Shown piece by piece: positions 35,180-43,761 of a DNA stretch of 64,000 bases (positions are counted from its first letter, which is position 1; each line of letters opens with the position of its first letter). Under the pieces are notes generated by a model. It saw only the letters and a program-made list of their open reading frames with translations, searched no databases and was not told where the DNA came from. This DNA is from Jeongeupia naejangsanensis (GTDB lineage: Bacteria; Pseudomonadota; Gammaproteobacteria; Burkholderiales; Chitinibacteraceae). Position numbers and translations under genes: made by a program. The stretch is taken from contig NZ_JAESND010000007.1 of the NCBI RefSeq assembly GCF_016865585.1, positions 148,079 to 212,078 of the forward strand, written 5' to 3'.

Positions 35180-36472
35180 ATGAAACGCATCGCCCACAGG
35201 TTCGAAGGCCGGCTGCACTACGGCTGGATCGTCATCGCCGTCACTTTTCTGGTGATGCTGATCACCGCCGGCACGCGGGCGACGCCGAGCGTGATGATGG
35301 TGCCGCTTGAGCACGAGTTCGGCTGGAGCCGGGCAACGATCTCGGCGGCGCTGTCGATCAATCTGGCGCTGTTCGGGCTGATGGGGCCGTTTGCCGCGGC
35401 GGCGATGCTGCGCTTCGGCCTGCGCCGCACGGTGCTGACCGCGCTGACCATTCTGTCCGCCGCCATCGCACTGTCGAGCCTGATGCAGGCGACGTGGCAG
35501 CTGCAGCTGATCTGGGGGCTGATCGTCGGCTGTGCGACCGGCGCGACGGCGATGACGCTCGGGGCGACCGTGGTCAACCGCTGGTTCGCGCAGCGGCGCG
35601 GTCTGGCGATGGGGCTGCTGACCGCCAGCTCGGCCACCGGCCAACTGGTGTTCCTGCCGCTGCTGGCGGCGCTGACCGAGCACCAGGGCTGGCGCCCGGC
35701 GGTGCTGACCGTCGCCGTGGCAGCGGCAGTGGTGATTCCGCTGCTGGCCTTCCTGCTGCCGGAAAAACCGGCCAGCGTCGGCCTCAAGCCCTACGGCGCG
35801 CCGGAGGATTTCAGTGATGTGGCGGCGGCCAGGCGCAATCCGATCGCCATTGCCTTCGGTGCGCTCGGAAAGGCGGCGAAAACGCGCGATTTCTGGCTGC
35901 TGTTTGCCAGCTTCTTCATCTGTGGCGCCAGCACCAACGGTTATATCGGTACCCACTTCATCGCCATGTGCGGCGACTACAACATCACCCCGGTGAAGGG
36001 CGCGAGCATCCTCGCGGCAATGGGGCTGTTCGATCTGGTCGGCACGACGATGTCGGGCTGGCTGTCCGACCGCTACAACGCCCGGACCCTGCTGTTCTGG
36101 TACTACGGCCTGCGCGGACTGGCGCTGCTCTACCTGCCGTACGCTTTCGGTTTCGGCCTGATGGGGCTGCCGCTGTTCTCGATGTTCTACGGGCTGGACT
36201 GGGTGGCGACAGTGCCGCCGACGGTGAAGTTGACGACCGAACGCTTCGGCAGCGCCGACGCGCCGGTGATCTTCGGCTGGATCGTCGCCGGCCACCAGCT
36301 GGGTGCAGCGTTCGCGGCGCTGGGCGCCGGACTGCTGCGCGGCAGCCTCGGCTCGTACACCGCGGCGACGTGGATTTCGGGCGGCCTGTGCCTGATCGGC
36401 GCGGTGCTGGTGCTGCGGATCAATCGTGGCCGTCAGCAACCGGCGAGCGGGCTGGCTGCACAGGGGGCCTGA
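35180..36472 (+). CDS. MFS transporter
   Basis: A 430-residue major facilitator with about twelve helices. ATG at 35180 has AGGA 7 bases upstream; a GTG two codons earlier is also in frame. The fingerprint GWLSDRYNARTLL (motif A, loop 8-9) is clear. The opening HYGWIVIAVTFLVMLITAGTRA is typical of the oxalate/formate and monocarboxylate-like MFS group. TetR control suggests an inducible exporter or importer; substrate unknown. Confidence 0.87.
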   Translation: MKRIAHRFEGRLHYGWIVIAVTFLVMLITAGTRATPSVMMVPLEHEFGWSRATISAALSINLALFGLMGPFAAAAMLRFGLRRTVLTALTILSAAIALSSLMQATWQLQLIWGLIVGCATGATAMTLGATVVNRWFAQRRGLAMGLLTASSATGQLVFLPLLAALTEHQGWRPAVLTVAVAAAVVIPLLAFLLPEKPASVGLKPYGAPEDFSDVAAARRNPIAIAFGALGKAAKTRDFWLLFASFFICGASTNGYIGTHFIAMCGDYNITPVKGASILAAMGLFDLVGTTMSGWLSDRYNARTLLFWYYGLRGLALLYLPYAFGFGLMGLPLFSMFYGLDWVATVPPTVKLTTERFGSADAPVIFGWIVAGHQLGAAFAALGAGLLRGSLGSYTAATWISGGLCLIGAVLVLRINRGRQQPASGLAAQGA

Positions 36473-36487
36473 AGCACCCGCGCGGTT

Positions 36488-37705
36488 TCAGAGCCGCTTG
36501 AGGTCGAGCAGCCCGAGGTCGAGCGGCGCGGCACCGGGGAATACTGCCGCCAGTTGCCTGTCGTTCAGGCGGTAGTGCGTTTTCAGCACGCCGCCCAGCA
36601 CACCACGGTACTCGTTCAGCACCGGATAGTCCCGGTTCTGGAACAGCGTTGCTTCGCTGAGCGCAATCTGCCGCCCGGCGATCTGCCTGCCGCGCACGCT
36701 GCCGCCCATGACCCAGTACACGGTGCCGTGGCCGTGGTCGGTGCCCCGGTTGCCGTTCTCTCGGAAGGTACGGCCGAATTCCGACATCACGACGACCACG
36801 GTATCGCGCCAGGCCGGCGTGCCCAGCTCGTCGCGGAATGCCGCGAGGCCGCGGCCGAGGTTGCCGAGCAGGCCGGCCAGCTGGCCCTGTGCGCCGCCTT
36901 GGTTGACATGGGTGTCCCAGCCGCCGACATCGACGAAGCCGAGCCGGTACTGGTCGCGCATCAGCGTTGCCATCCGCCGCGCCTGCTGTTCGAACGCGGC
37001 CGACGATACCGCGCCGCGGCTGGCCGCCTGCATGTCGCCGGCCAGCATGCGTGCGACGTCCTGGCGCATTTCCAGTCCGGCGCGGACGCGGTCTTCGAGC
37101 GGGTGTCCCCGGTACAGATCGGCAAGCAGCCCGCTCTGGCGCGGATCGAACGGCGCGGTCGCCGCGTCGCGCAGCGCCAGATTGGGGATGCGATCGCCGC
37201 CGGCAAACACCGCCGGCAATGCGGCGGTGAAGGCGATACCGGGCGTGGTCTGCAGCACGCGGCTGAGCCGGCCGAGAAAGCCGCTGTGCGATGCCAGCGA
37301 GGCGGTGTCGGGCAGGCCGGCCTCGATCCGGTCCTGCGTTTCGAAGTGGCTGCGCGAGGTGTCGTCGGTGCCGACAAACGGGACGAAGGCCAGCTCGCCG
37401 GCCTGCCAGAGCGGGTACAGGCTGTCCTGCAGCGCCGGATGAAGCCCCCACTGGTCGTCGAGCTGCAGCGCCGCTGCCGGATTGTCCGTATCGGGCGTGG
37501 CGATGGCGATGTTCGGCCGCAGCCGGTAGTAATCGTCGCTGCGGTAGGGCACCAGCACGCTGGTGGCGTCGTAGGCGCCGCGCAGGAAAACCAGCAGCAG
37601 CCGCGGCGCGGCTGCCGGGGCGGCCCAGAGTTGCGCTGGCAGTCCACCGGCAAGCAGGCCAGCGCCGAGCCCCTGCAGCAGCCGGCGGCGGACGAGGTCA
37701 GTCAT
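36488..37705 (-). CDS. DUF1501 family protein
   Basis: A 405-residue secreted protein with an RR signal (VRRRLLQGLGAGLLAGGLP, Tat-like) and the DUF1501 features LLLVFLRGAYDATSVLVPY and VVVMSEFGRTFRENGNRGTDHGHG. The latter resembles sulfatase/alkaline phosphatase-fold metal sites. It overlaps the DUF1800 gene upstream by 8 bases; the two families are a known conserved pair of unknown function in export or cell-surface contexts. Confidence 0.9.
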   Translation of the reverse strand: MTDLVRRRLLQGLGAGLLAGGLPAQLWAAPAAAPRLLLVFLRGAYDATSVLVPYRSDDYYRLRPNIAIATPDTDNPAAALQLDDQWGLHPALQDSLYPLWQAGELAFVPFVGTDDTSRSHFETQDRIEAGLPDTASLASHSGFLGRLSRVLQTTPGIAFTAALPAVFAGGDRIPNLALRDAATAPFDPRQSGLLADLYRGHPLEDRVRAGLEMRQDVARMLAGDMQAASRGAVSSAAFEQQARRMATLMRDQYRLGFVDVGGWDTHVNQGGAQGQLAGLLGNLGRGLAAFRDELGTPAWRDTVVVVMSEFGRTFRENGNRGTDHGHGTVYWVMGGSVRGRQIAGRQIALSEATLFQNRDYPVLNEYRGVLGGVLKTHYRLNDRQLAAVFPGAAPLDLGLLDLKRL

Positions 37706-39155
37706 GGTTCATCTCCGGGGCGGACAGCCACAACAGGTTCCATTCGGTCGGCGTGGTAGCGCGGTCGAGCACGCTGCGGGTCTGCACACCGACCGATTGC
37801 GCGAAGCGCCACTGGTACGACGGCGCGGCGGCAGTACTTGCCGCCAATGGCGCCCGGCCGCCGGCGAGGGAACGGGCGACTTCAAAGCGCTTCACCATCT
37901 GGCCGTCGCTGGCCCACGCGTCGCCATCAATCGGGTAGCCGTCCGGCGTCAGCCGGCCGTACAGCGGTTCGCCCTGCTGGTTCAGCCAGTTGATCGCCGG
38001 CTGCACATTGCCCAGCGTCTGGCCGGCGTAGCCCTGGCGCAGCGCCGAGACGACATAGCGGTAGGGGTCGGTGTAGAACGGCGGTGCGCTGCGGGCCTGC
38101 GGCGAGAGGAACAGCACGCGCACCGTGGCGGCGATGTCGCCGTCGCTGCGCAGGAAGGCCTCGGCCATCCGGGCGACAAGCTTCGGGTCGGCCGGGCTGC
38201 CGAGCAGATAGGTCGCCAGTTGCTGCGAGATGTGACGCGCTGTGGCCGGCTGGCGGCACAGCAAGGTCACGGCGGCCTCGACCTCGTCGAACCCGGTGCC
38301 CTTGATCGTCTGCCCCAGCAGCACCTTGTCGCCCCAGTCGTGGCGGCGCGGAATGAATTCGAATCCGCCTTCGTGCAGATAGCCGGTCTGCATCGCCGCG
38401 CGCGGCCGTACTTCGCCGCGCAGGTTGACGCCGACGCCGGTGAGGATGCGTGCCAGCGCCTGCACGTCGGCCTGCGTATAGCCGCCGTCGACGCCGAGCG
38501 TGTGCAGCTCCATCAGTTCGCGCGCGTAGTTTTCGTTCAGCTTGCCGACGGCGTTTTGCGCGTTGTCGAGGTAGACCAGCATCGCAGGGTGCTTCAGCGT
38601 CGCCATCACCAGATCGCGGAAACGGCCGAGCGCGTAGGGACGGATCGCGTTCTCCTCGTAATCGGGAATCAGCAGCCGGCCGTTGCCCTTGCCGGAAAAC
38701 ACGTTGAATTGGTTGAACCAGAACCACACCAGCTTCTGCCGCAGCGGATCGGGCGAATGGATGGCGCGCAGCAGATTGCGCTGCATTGCCTGCTGCAGCA
38801 GGTTTTGCTCGAAGGCGCCGTGGGCCTTTTTCGCCGCCTGCTTGTCGGTATCGCTTTGCGCGGCGTCGATGGCGGCCTTGAGCGCGTCGGCCTGCGCAAA
38901 GAGGGCGGGGATGCCGGTGCTGCTGATCTGCATCGCATCGATTTGTGCCTGCACGGTGACGGGCAACGGTTGCTCCGGGCCGAGCTGGGCATCGAGATAG
39001 CGATTGATCCCCTGCGCGCGAAGCGCATCCAGCGCCTGTGCATCGACCCCGAAGCCGAGGCGTCGCAGCCAGACGAAGTCGGCGTCCGCGGCCTGCAGTG
39101 CCTGTGCACTGATCAGGCCGGCCAGTGCCAGTACCCAGACAGGTTTCAGCATCAT
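37698..39155 (-). CDS. DUF1800 family protein
   Basis: A 485-residue exported protein; the signal peptide ends near SAQALQAADA. DUF1800 hallmarks are WLRRLGFGVDAQ at the start of the mature part, RDLVMATLKHPAMLVYLDNAQN, and the motif NENYARELMELHTLGVDGGYTQ with its conserved Arg/Glu/His. First gene of the DUF1800-DUF1501 operon. Confidence 0.92.
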   Translation of the reverse strand: MMLKPVWVLALAGLISAQALQAADADFVWLRRLGFGVDAQALDALRAQGINRYLDAQLGPEQPLPVTVQAQIDAMQISSTGIPALFAQADALKAAIDAAQSDTDKQAAKKAHGAFEQNLLQQAMQRNLLRAIHSPDPLRQKLVWFWFNQFNVFSGKGNGRLLIPDYEENAIRPYALGRFRDLVMATLKHPAMLVYLDNAQNAVGKLNENYARELMELHTLGVDGGYTQADVQALARILTGVGVNLRGEVRPRAAMQTGYLHEGGFEFIPRRHDWGDKVLLGQTIKGTGFDEVEAAVTLLCRQPATARHISQQLATYLLGSPADPKLVARMAEAFLRSDGDIAATVRVLFLSPQARSAPPFYTDPYRYVVSALRQGYAGQTLGNVQPAINWLNQQGEPLYGRLTPDGYPIDGDAWASDGQMVKRFEVARSLAGGRAPLAASTAAAPSYQWRFAQSVGVQTRSVLDRATTPTEWNLLWLSAPEMNHD

Positions 39156-39829
39156 GGTCTCCGACGATGTGTCGCGCTACAACGCGGTCGCTGCAATCTG
39201 CGTTGACCTTGTTTACATACCGATCACAATTGGCTTGATGCAAATTGACGGCAGCCGCGGCGCAAATTCCGGCTGCCGGGTTGGAGGCCTGGATCGGCAG
39301 CCGACCCGAAGGTGTCCCGGGCGTGAGCCGGGCTATGCGGCCTTGGCACCACGGCATTGCGCACAGGCTCGTCGGTCGTGCTCCGGCCGCAGTCATTGCC
39401 GGGCGCCCGGGGCACCGCCAGTAGCAGGCAGGCCAAGGCTAATCGGCACAGCCGAAGTCGCCAATTCGAGAAGGCCGGCCGGCAGGTCCGTTCAGCGTAC
39501 GCCCAGTCTTTAGCAGGTTTTTCCGCACGATCAGCCAAGGGCGCTGCCGCAGTGCGGACTAGAGACTGCTATCCTGCGTAAAAAAGTGCAGACAGTGCAT
39601 AATCCGGAATTGACCGCGGTCGTCAAAATCAAACGGTCGGTAGACGTGAATTTGCCTAGACTAGTTTATTTATTGATTAAAAAGAAAGTGGTTGATTGAA
39701 CCGATCCGCCTGTTGTGGTGTCATGATTCGGGTAGGCCGGCGATATCATTCATTGGTTTTATGTTTCAACGAGAGTATCTGATTGCTCTTGCCAAATATC
39801 ACATATTTGCCGTTGCGAGGTTTAAGGGT
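39156..39829. other. 674-base gene-free region
   Basis: The left two thirds are GC-rich and contain only short frames that I do not support (for example a 104-codon leftward frame at 39224-39538 with no ribosome site). The right third turns sharply AT-rich (39570-39700). It contains TTGAC-cgcggtc-GTCAA (39610-39626), whose centre GACCGCGGTC is itself a perfect palindrome, a candidate operator for the export operon that follows. No RNA gene recognised. Confidence 0.45.
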
Positions 39830-40354
39830 ATGAGGTCAAAAACGAGAAATGCAATACAAGCTGCAGGCCTGGCAGCACTGCTTGCGATTCTGCCGATGCG
39901 GGCCTGGGCAATGGCCGGAATGGAAGAAACGATCGCCGACGTAATGGTGTGGGTCGTGATCATTGTCGTCCCGATCGGGGCGCTTTACCTGTTCTGGAAA
40001 GTACATGTACTGCCCGAGGTTTATGCGGAAAAGCACAATCATCCGCAAAAGCACGCCATTCAGGTACTGTGCCTTCTGTCGCTGGCCTTTGGTGGTTTGC
40101 TGTGGCCGATTGCCTGGTTATGGGCATTTACCAAACCGACCAGCTACAAGCAGGCTTACGGAACCGACAAGCATGATGATTATTTCCTGAAGCCGGATGG
40201 CGAGCATGGCAGCAAGCCGATGGATCTGGCCATTGTCGATGACGAATTGATGCTGTTGAAAGAAAAAATGGATGGTTTGAACAAAAAACGGGATTTGATC
40301 CTGAATACGCAACGCAAGGATTCGGCACCGGTCAATTCGGAAGGGGCACAATAA
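39830..40354 (+). CDS. DUF3302 inner-membrane protein (YiaW-like)
   Basis: A 174-residue membrane protein. I chose ATG at 39830 (GAGG 9 bases upstream), which gives a signal-like first helix; the frame is open 46 codons further up. Two helices follow (VMVWVVIIVVPIGALYLFWKVH and the VLCLLSLAFGGLLWPIAWLWAF region), then a charged C-terminal tail with a short coiled coil (ELMLLKEKMDGLNKKRD). The pattern matches DUF3302/YiaW, encoded beside the membrane fusion protein YiaV in E. coli. It overlaps the next gene by one base (TAATG). Confidence 0.82.
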   Translation: MRSKTRNAIQAAGLAALLAILPMRAWAMAGMEETIADVMVWVVIIVVPIGALYLFWKVHVLPEVYAEKHNHPQKHAIQVLCLLSLAFGGLLWPIAWLWAFTKPTSYKQAYGTDKHDDYFLKPDGEHGSKPMDLAIVDDELMLLKEKMDGLNKKRDLILNTQRKDSAPVNSEGAQ

Positions 40355-41505
40355 TGCTGGAAATCATTATCGGCGGTTATGCCTTTCTGGTCTGGCTTCT
40401 GTGCATCAAGTTGAAAGTACTGCCGTGGAATATCAAGACGCAGGTGGGCGCCGTTGCCGGTGCGCTGGCGCTGGCGGCTACGATCATTTTCACCATCAAC
40501 GTGGTGACACCGTCGACCAGCGACGTGCGTGCGGTCAACTACGTGGTCGAAGTGGTGCCCCGCGTTGCGGGTACGGTGACCCGGGTTGCGATCGAGGGTA
40601 ACCAGATGATCAAGAAGGGCGACATCCTGCTCGAGATCGACAACACCCCGTATCGCCTGAAAGTCAAGGAACTGGAAGCACAACTGGTGGATGCAACCGC
40701 ATCGGCCAAGACGCTGTGGCAGGATCTGGATACCGCGAAGAGCACGACCCTGTCGGCGCAGGCCCATCTGGACCTGATGAAAAAGCGTCTGGCCGAATCG
40801 CAAGAACTGGCCAAGGCCGGGGCCGGCAATCAGTACGATGTCGAGCACTTCGGCACCGAGGTCAAGAAGGCCGAGGCGGATCTGGCGACGACCAAGACGG
40901 CTGAAAACAAGGTCCAGACCAAACTCGAAGGCGTGGTTGGCCCGGATGTGGCGAGTGTAGCCAGGATCAAGGCGCAGCTTGAATCGGCCAAGTACGACCT
41001 TGAATCGACGGTCATCCGTGCGCCGACCGATGGCTATGCGGTCAATGTCTCGGTACGTCCGGGCAATTTCCTTGCCGCGCTGCCATTCCGGCCGGCAATG
41101 AGCTTTGTCGAACACGAGCAGCGGATTGTCGCGTTCTTCGAACAGAACGAACTGCGTTATATCAAGCCGGGCAACAAGGCTGAAGTTGCTTTTCTGAGCC
41201 TGCCGGGCGAAGTGGTTTCGGCGAAGGTCGATTCCATCATCTGGGCCAATAGCCAAGGTCAGTACATGCAGGGCGGTGCGATTCCGGATACGCCAATGGA
41301 AAAACTGCACGCTCCGCTGGCGCAGAAATATGCCGTCAAGCTGGATATCGTCGGCAAGGAAGGCGAGCCTATTCCGTTCATTCCGATGGGCGCACGGGGT
41401 GGTGGCGCGATCTATACCGACAAACTGGCCCCATTGCATCTGGTTCGCATGGTGATGATCCGTGCGCAAGCCAAGCTCAATTACCTTGTGCTGAAGTTGC
41501 ACTAA
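40354..41505 (+). CDS. HlyD-family membrane fusion protein (YiaV-like)
   Basis: A 383-residue periplasmic adaptor with two N-terminal hydrophobic segments (residues 1-20 and 27-47), a biotinyl-lipoyl half (NYVVEVVPRVAGTVTRVAIEG), a coiled-coil hairpin (about 95-190) and the returning half (VIRAPTDGYAVNVSVRPGNF). It is flanked by a DUF3302 gene and a NodT outer-membrane factor; no pump gene is adjacent, so the energised partner is unclear. Confidence 0.9.
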   Translation: MLEIIIGGYAFLVWLLCIKLKVLPWNIKTQVGAVAGALALAATIIFTINVVTPSTSDVRAVNYVVEVVPRVAGTVTRVAIEGNQMIKKGDILLEIDNTPYRLKVKELEAQLVDATASAKTLWQDLDTAKSTTLSAQAHLDLMKKRLAESQELAKAGAGNQYDVEHFGTEVKKAEADLATTKTAENKVQTKLEGVVGPDVASVARIKAQLESAKYDLESTVIRAPTDGYAVNVSVRPGNFLAALPFRPAMSFVEHEQRIVAFFEQNELRYIKPGNKAEVAFLSLPGEVVSAKVDSIIWANSQGQYMQGGAIPDTPMEKLHAPLAQKYAVKLDIVGKEGEPIPFIPMGARGGGAIYTDKLAPLHLVRMVMIRAQAKLNYLVLKLH

Positions 41506-41517
41506 GGGCGGGCGGCA

Positions 41518-42915
41518 ATGAATTCGAAATTGCAAACACGACACTTCACAACCCTGGCGCTGGCTGTTTCGCTGGTGCTGGGCGGTTGTGCCATTCCGCA
41601 GCCGCCGGATCAGGCCGAATTGCAAAAGCGGGCGTTGGGACAGGTCGAGATGCCGGCAGGCTGGAAGCAGGCCAAAACCGCCGGCGAGTTCGATCGCGAA
41701 GCCCTGGGCTTCACGCTGCCGGCCGAGCTGCAGCAGCTGATCCGCGATGCGCAAGCCAACAACCCCGATCTGCAACTGGCCGCGACCCGGGTCGAACAGG
41801 CGCATAGCGCCACCAAGGCCGCAGGGGCCGCACTGTTGCCGACACTGGGTATCGGTGCGCAGGCGGGGGATTCGGCGGTGCCGTCGTCGACGCTGGCGCT
41901 GAACGGCCTGGCGCTGGTGGCCAACTGGGAGCTGGACGTCTGGGGCAAGAACCGCAGCGCCCAGGCGGCCAGCAACGAGCGGGCGATTTCGGCCGAGCTG
42001 GATGCGCTGTATGCGCGTCAGTCGATCGCTGCCGCGGTCGTCAAGGCCTGGCTGGCCGCGGTCGAGGCGCGCGGGCAGATCGCCCTGGCGCAAGCGATGG
42101 TGGGTCTGGCGGACAGGCAACTGGGGCTGGTGCAGGTCGGCAAACGGGTCGGTCGCAATGCACAGCAAGACGTCGTCATGGCCCAGATTGCTTTGCGGAA
42201 TTACCGCGCGCAGTTGATCCAGAGCCAGCAGGCGCTCAATGCGGCGCAGCGGGCGCTCGACATTCTCGTCGGCCGCTATCCGGCTGCGGACGCGGAGGTG
42301 GCCAGCCGGCTGCCGGTGCTGAACCAGCCGATTCCGGCCGGCTTGCCGTCCGCACTGGCGGAGCGCCGGCCGGACCTGCGGGCGGCCGAAGCTCGCTTCC
42401 GTGCGGCCTTCTATGACGTCGAGGTCGCCAAAAAGGCCAAGCTGCCATCGATCTCGCTGATGGCAGGCTTCGGCGTGGTCGACAACAACCTGCTGGTGCT
42501 GCAGGAAGACCTGAGCAATCCGCTCTGGGGCGGCACCGCGCGGGTGCTGGCACCCCTGTTCATGGGGGGCGCACTCGATGCGCAGGTTGAAGTCAAAACC
42601 GCCAAGCAGCAGGAGGCGACGATCGCATACGCCAAGGCCATGCTCAACGCGCTGAACGAGATCGAAGGCGGGCTGTACGCCGACCAGAAACTCGAGGAGC
42701 GTCAGACGCTGTTGCAAGCCGTGGTTGCCGACCAGCAGCAACTGGTCGATCTGCAGCGGGTGCAACTGAAGGTCGGCAAGAGCGACCAGTACCAGTTGAA
42801 CCAGCAACAGCTGGCGCTGGCCACGAGCCGGATGAATCTGCTGCGTGTCGAGAACGAGCGGCTGATTCAGCGCGTCAACCTGCACCTCTCCCTGGGCGGG
42901 GTATACCGGCTCTGA
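41518..42915 (+). CDS. NodT-family outer-membrane efflux lipoprotein
   Basis: A 465-residue TolC-like channel lipoprotein with lipobox LGGC at residue 24 and a duplicated outer-membrane efflux domain. LQLAATRVEQAHSATKAAGAALLPTLG and the later RPDLRAAEARFRAAFYDVEVAKKAKLPSISL are the family's repeated signatures. Together with the HlyD adaptor it forms the periplasmic and outer-membrane part of an export system. Confidence 0.93.
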   Translation: MNSKLQTRHFTTLALAVSLVLGGCAIPQPPDQAELQKRALGQVEMPAGWKQAKTAGEFDREALGFTLPAELQQLIRDAQANNPDLQLAATRVEQAHSATKAAGAALLPTLGIGAQAGDSAVPSSTLALNGLALVANWELDVWGKNRSAQAASNERAISAELDALYARQSIAAAVVKAWLAAVEARGQIALAQAMVGLADRQLGLVQVGKRVGRNAQQDVVMAQIALRNYRAQLIQSQQALNAAQRALDILVGRYPAADAEVASRLPVLNQPIPAGLPSALAERRPDLRAAEARFRAAFYDVEVAKKAKLPSISLMAGFGVVDNNLLVLQEDLSNPLWGGTARVLAPLFMGGALDAQVEVKTAKQQEATIAYAKAMLNALNEIEGGLYADQKLEERQTLLQAVVADQQQLVDLQRVQLKVGKSDQYQLNQQQLALATSRMNLLRVENERLIQRVNLHLSLGGVYRL

Positions 42916-42923
42916 GCCGGGAT

Positions 42924-42962
42924 CCATGAAAAAAGCCGGGCGATGCCCGGCTTTTTTCATGG
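42924..42962. terminator. bidirectional terminator after efflux operon
   Basis: A perfect 18-bp inverted repeat (from CCATGAAAAAAGCCGGGC) with a 3-base loop and T-runs on both strands, 8 bases after the NodT-type gene. Unusually long for an intrinsic terminator. Confidence 0.9.
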
Positions 42963-43194
42963 CCTTGTCGTGCTGGGCCGCGTGGCTCGGCGAGGCTGTC
43001 GCATACAAGCCGCAATCGGCGCAAGCTGCGCATTTGCAATCAGGCTGCCATATTTAGAGGGCAGTCTGATCGGGCCGCAGCACAGGCCCGCGGTGTCGCA
43101 TCGCCGCCCAGTTTGCAATGCAGGAGGCGAGTCAGGCGTGGTCGGGCTGCGGGATCGGTGTAGGCTCAAGTATCTCGACTCCCGGAGACATGGC

Positions 43195-43386
43195 ATGAAA
43201 CCCAGTACGGAGTTGTACCTCGATACGCTATACGGTGCTGCGATCAGGAAGGAACGGGCGCTGTCCAGCGAAGATCAGGCCAAAGGCCTGCTGAAGAAGG
43301 AAGCCTTCCTCAAGATCCGCCAGATGCGCTGGGCGCATGAGGATCGGCGCCTCGCCACCGCGCCGCAGGAAGTCTGGGAAGAGTAG
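43195..43386 (+). CDS. small hypothetical protein (63 aa)
   Basis: A 63-residue charged, helical protein starting MKPSTELYLDTLYGAAIRKE, with GGAG 8 bases before the ATG. Nine of its last twenty residues are charged. No family recognised. The 232 bases before it (from the terminator) hold no other gene. Codon use is typical of the window, which supports it being real. Confidence 0.55.
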   Translation: MKPSTELYLDTLYGAAIRKERALSSEDQAKGLLKKEAFLKIRQMRWAHEDRRLATAPQEVWEE

Positions 43387-43761
43387 CTGCCTTGCCGTCC
43401 AGCGCACGGACGGCCTGTTCTTCCGCCTGAACCGGCCGGGTCGATCCCGGCCTGCGCTACCGTTGTCGCCATCGCCGCCTGCTTCGGGTTGGCCCCCGTG
43501 GCGCGTGTCCTTACCCTTGCGTGTGGTACCGCAGGGGTTTTCGTTTCCGACAGATCGTTCGTATCGATACCTTGTGCATGAGTTCCGGGTGCCGCCGCAG
43601 CGGCCTTTCCTTGCTGACGATGCTGCTTTTATATTCCTAATCGAAATTTGTTATTGGTTTGTAATTATTTGTTGGAATAAAGAAGCTGCGGTAAATTGCC
43701 TTACGCAACAATCGTAGGGCGCAGCGTCGCAAGACCGGTCGCCTGAACCCAGGAGACCCGA
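43387..43761. other. 375-base gene-free region upstream of sigma-54 activator
   Basis: GC-rich on the left, then a sharply AT-rich block at 43625-43690 with repeated TTGTTATTGG / TTTGTAATTATTTGTTGG-like runs. The AT-rich block is the likely promoter and regulator-binding region of the sigma-54 activator. CysB-type sulfur regulators bind AT-rich sites of this kind, but I cannot fit a consensus by eye. Confidence 0.4.

Noticed and set aside
39224..39538. 104-codon leftward frame as a small secreted protein
   Set aside because: No ribosome site, no signal peptide of normal form and composition typical of random GC-rich frames.
40180..43008. 942-codon leftward open frame
   Set aside because: It lies opposite three well-supported export genes and has no recognisable domain; long antisense frames are common in this composition.
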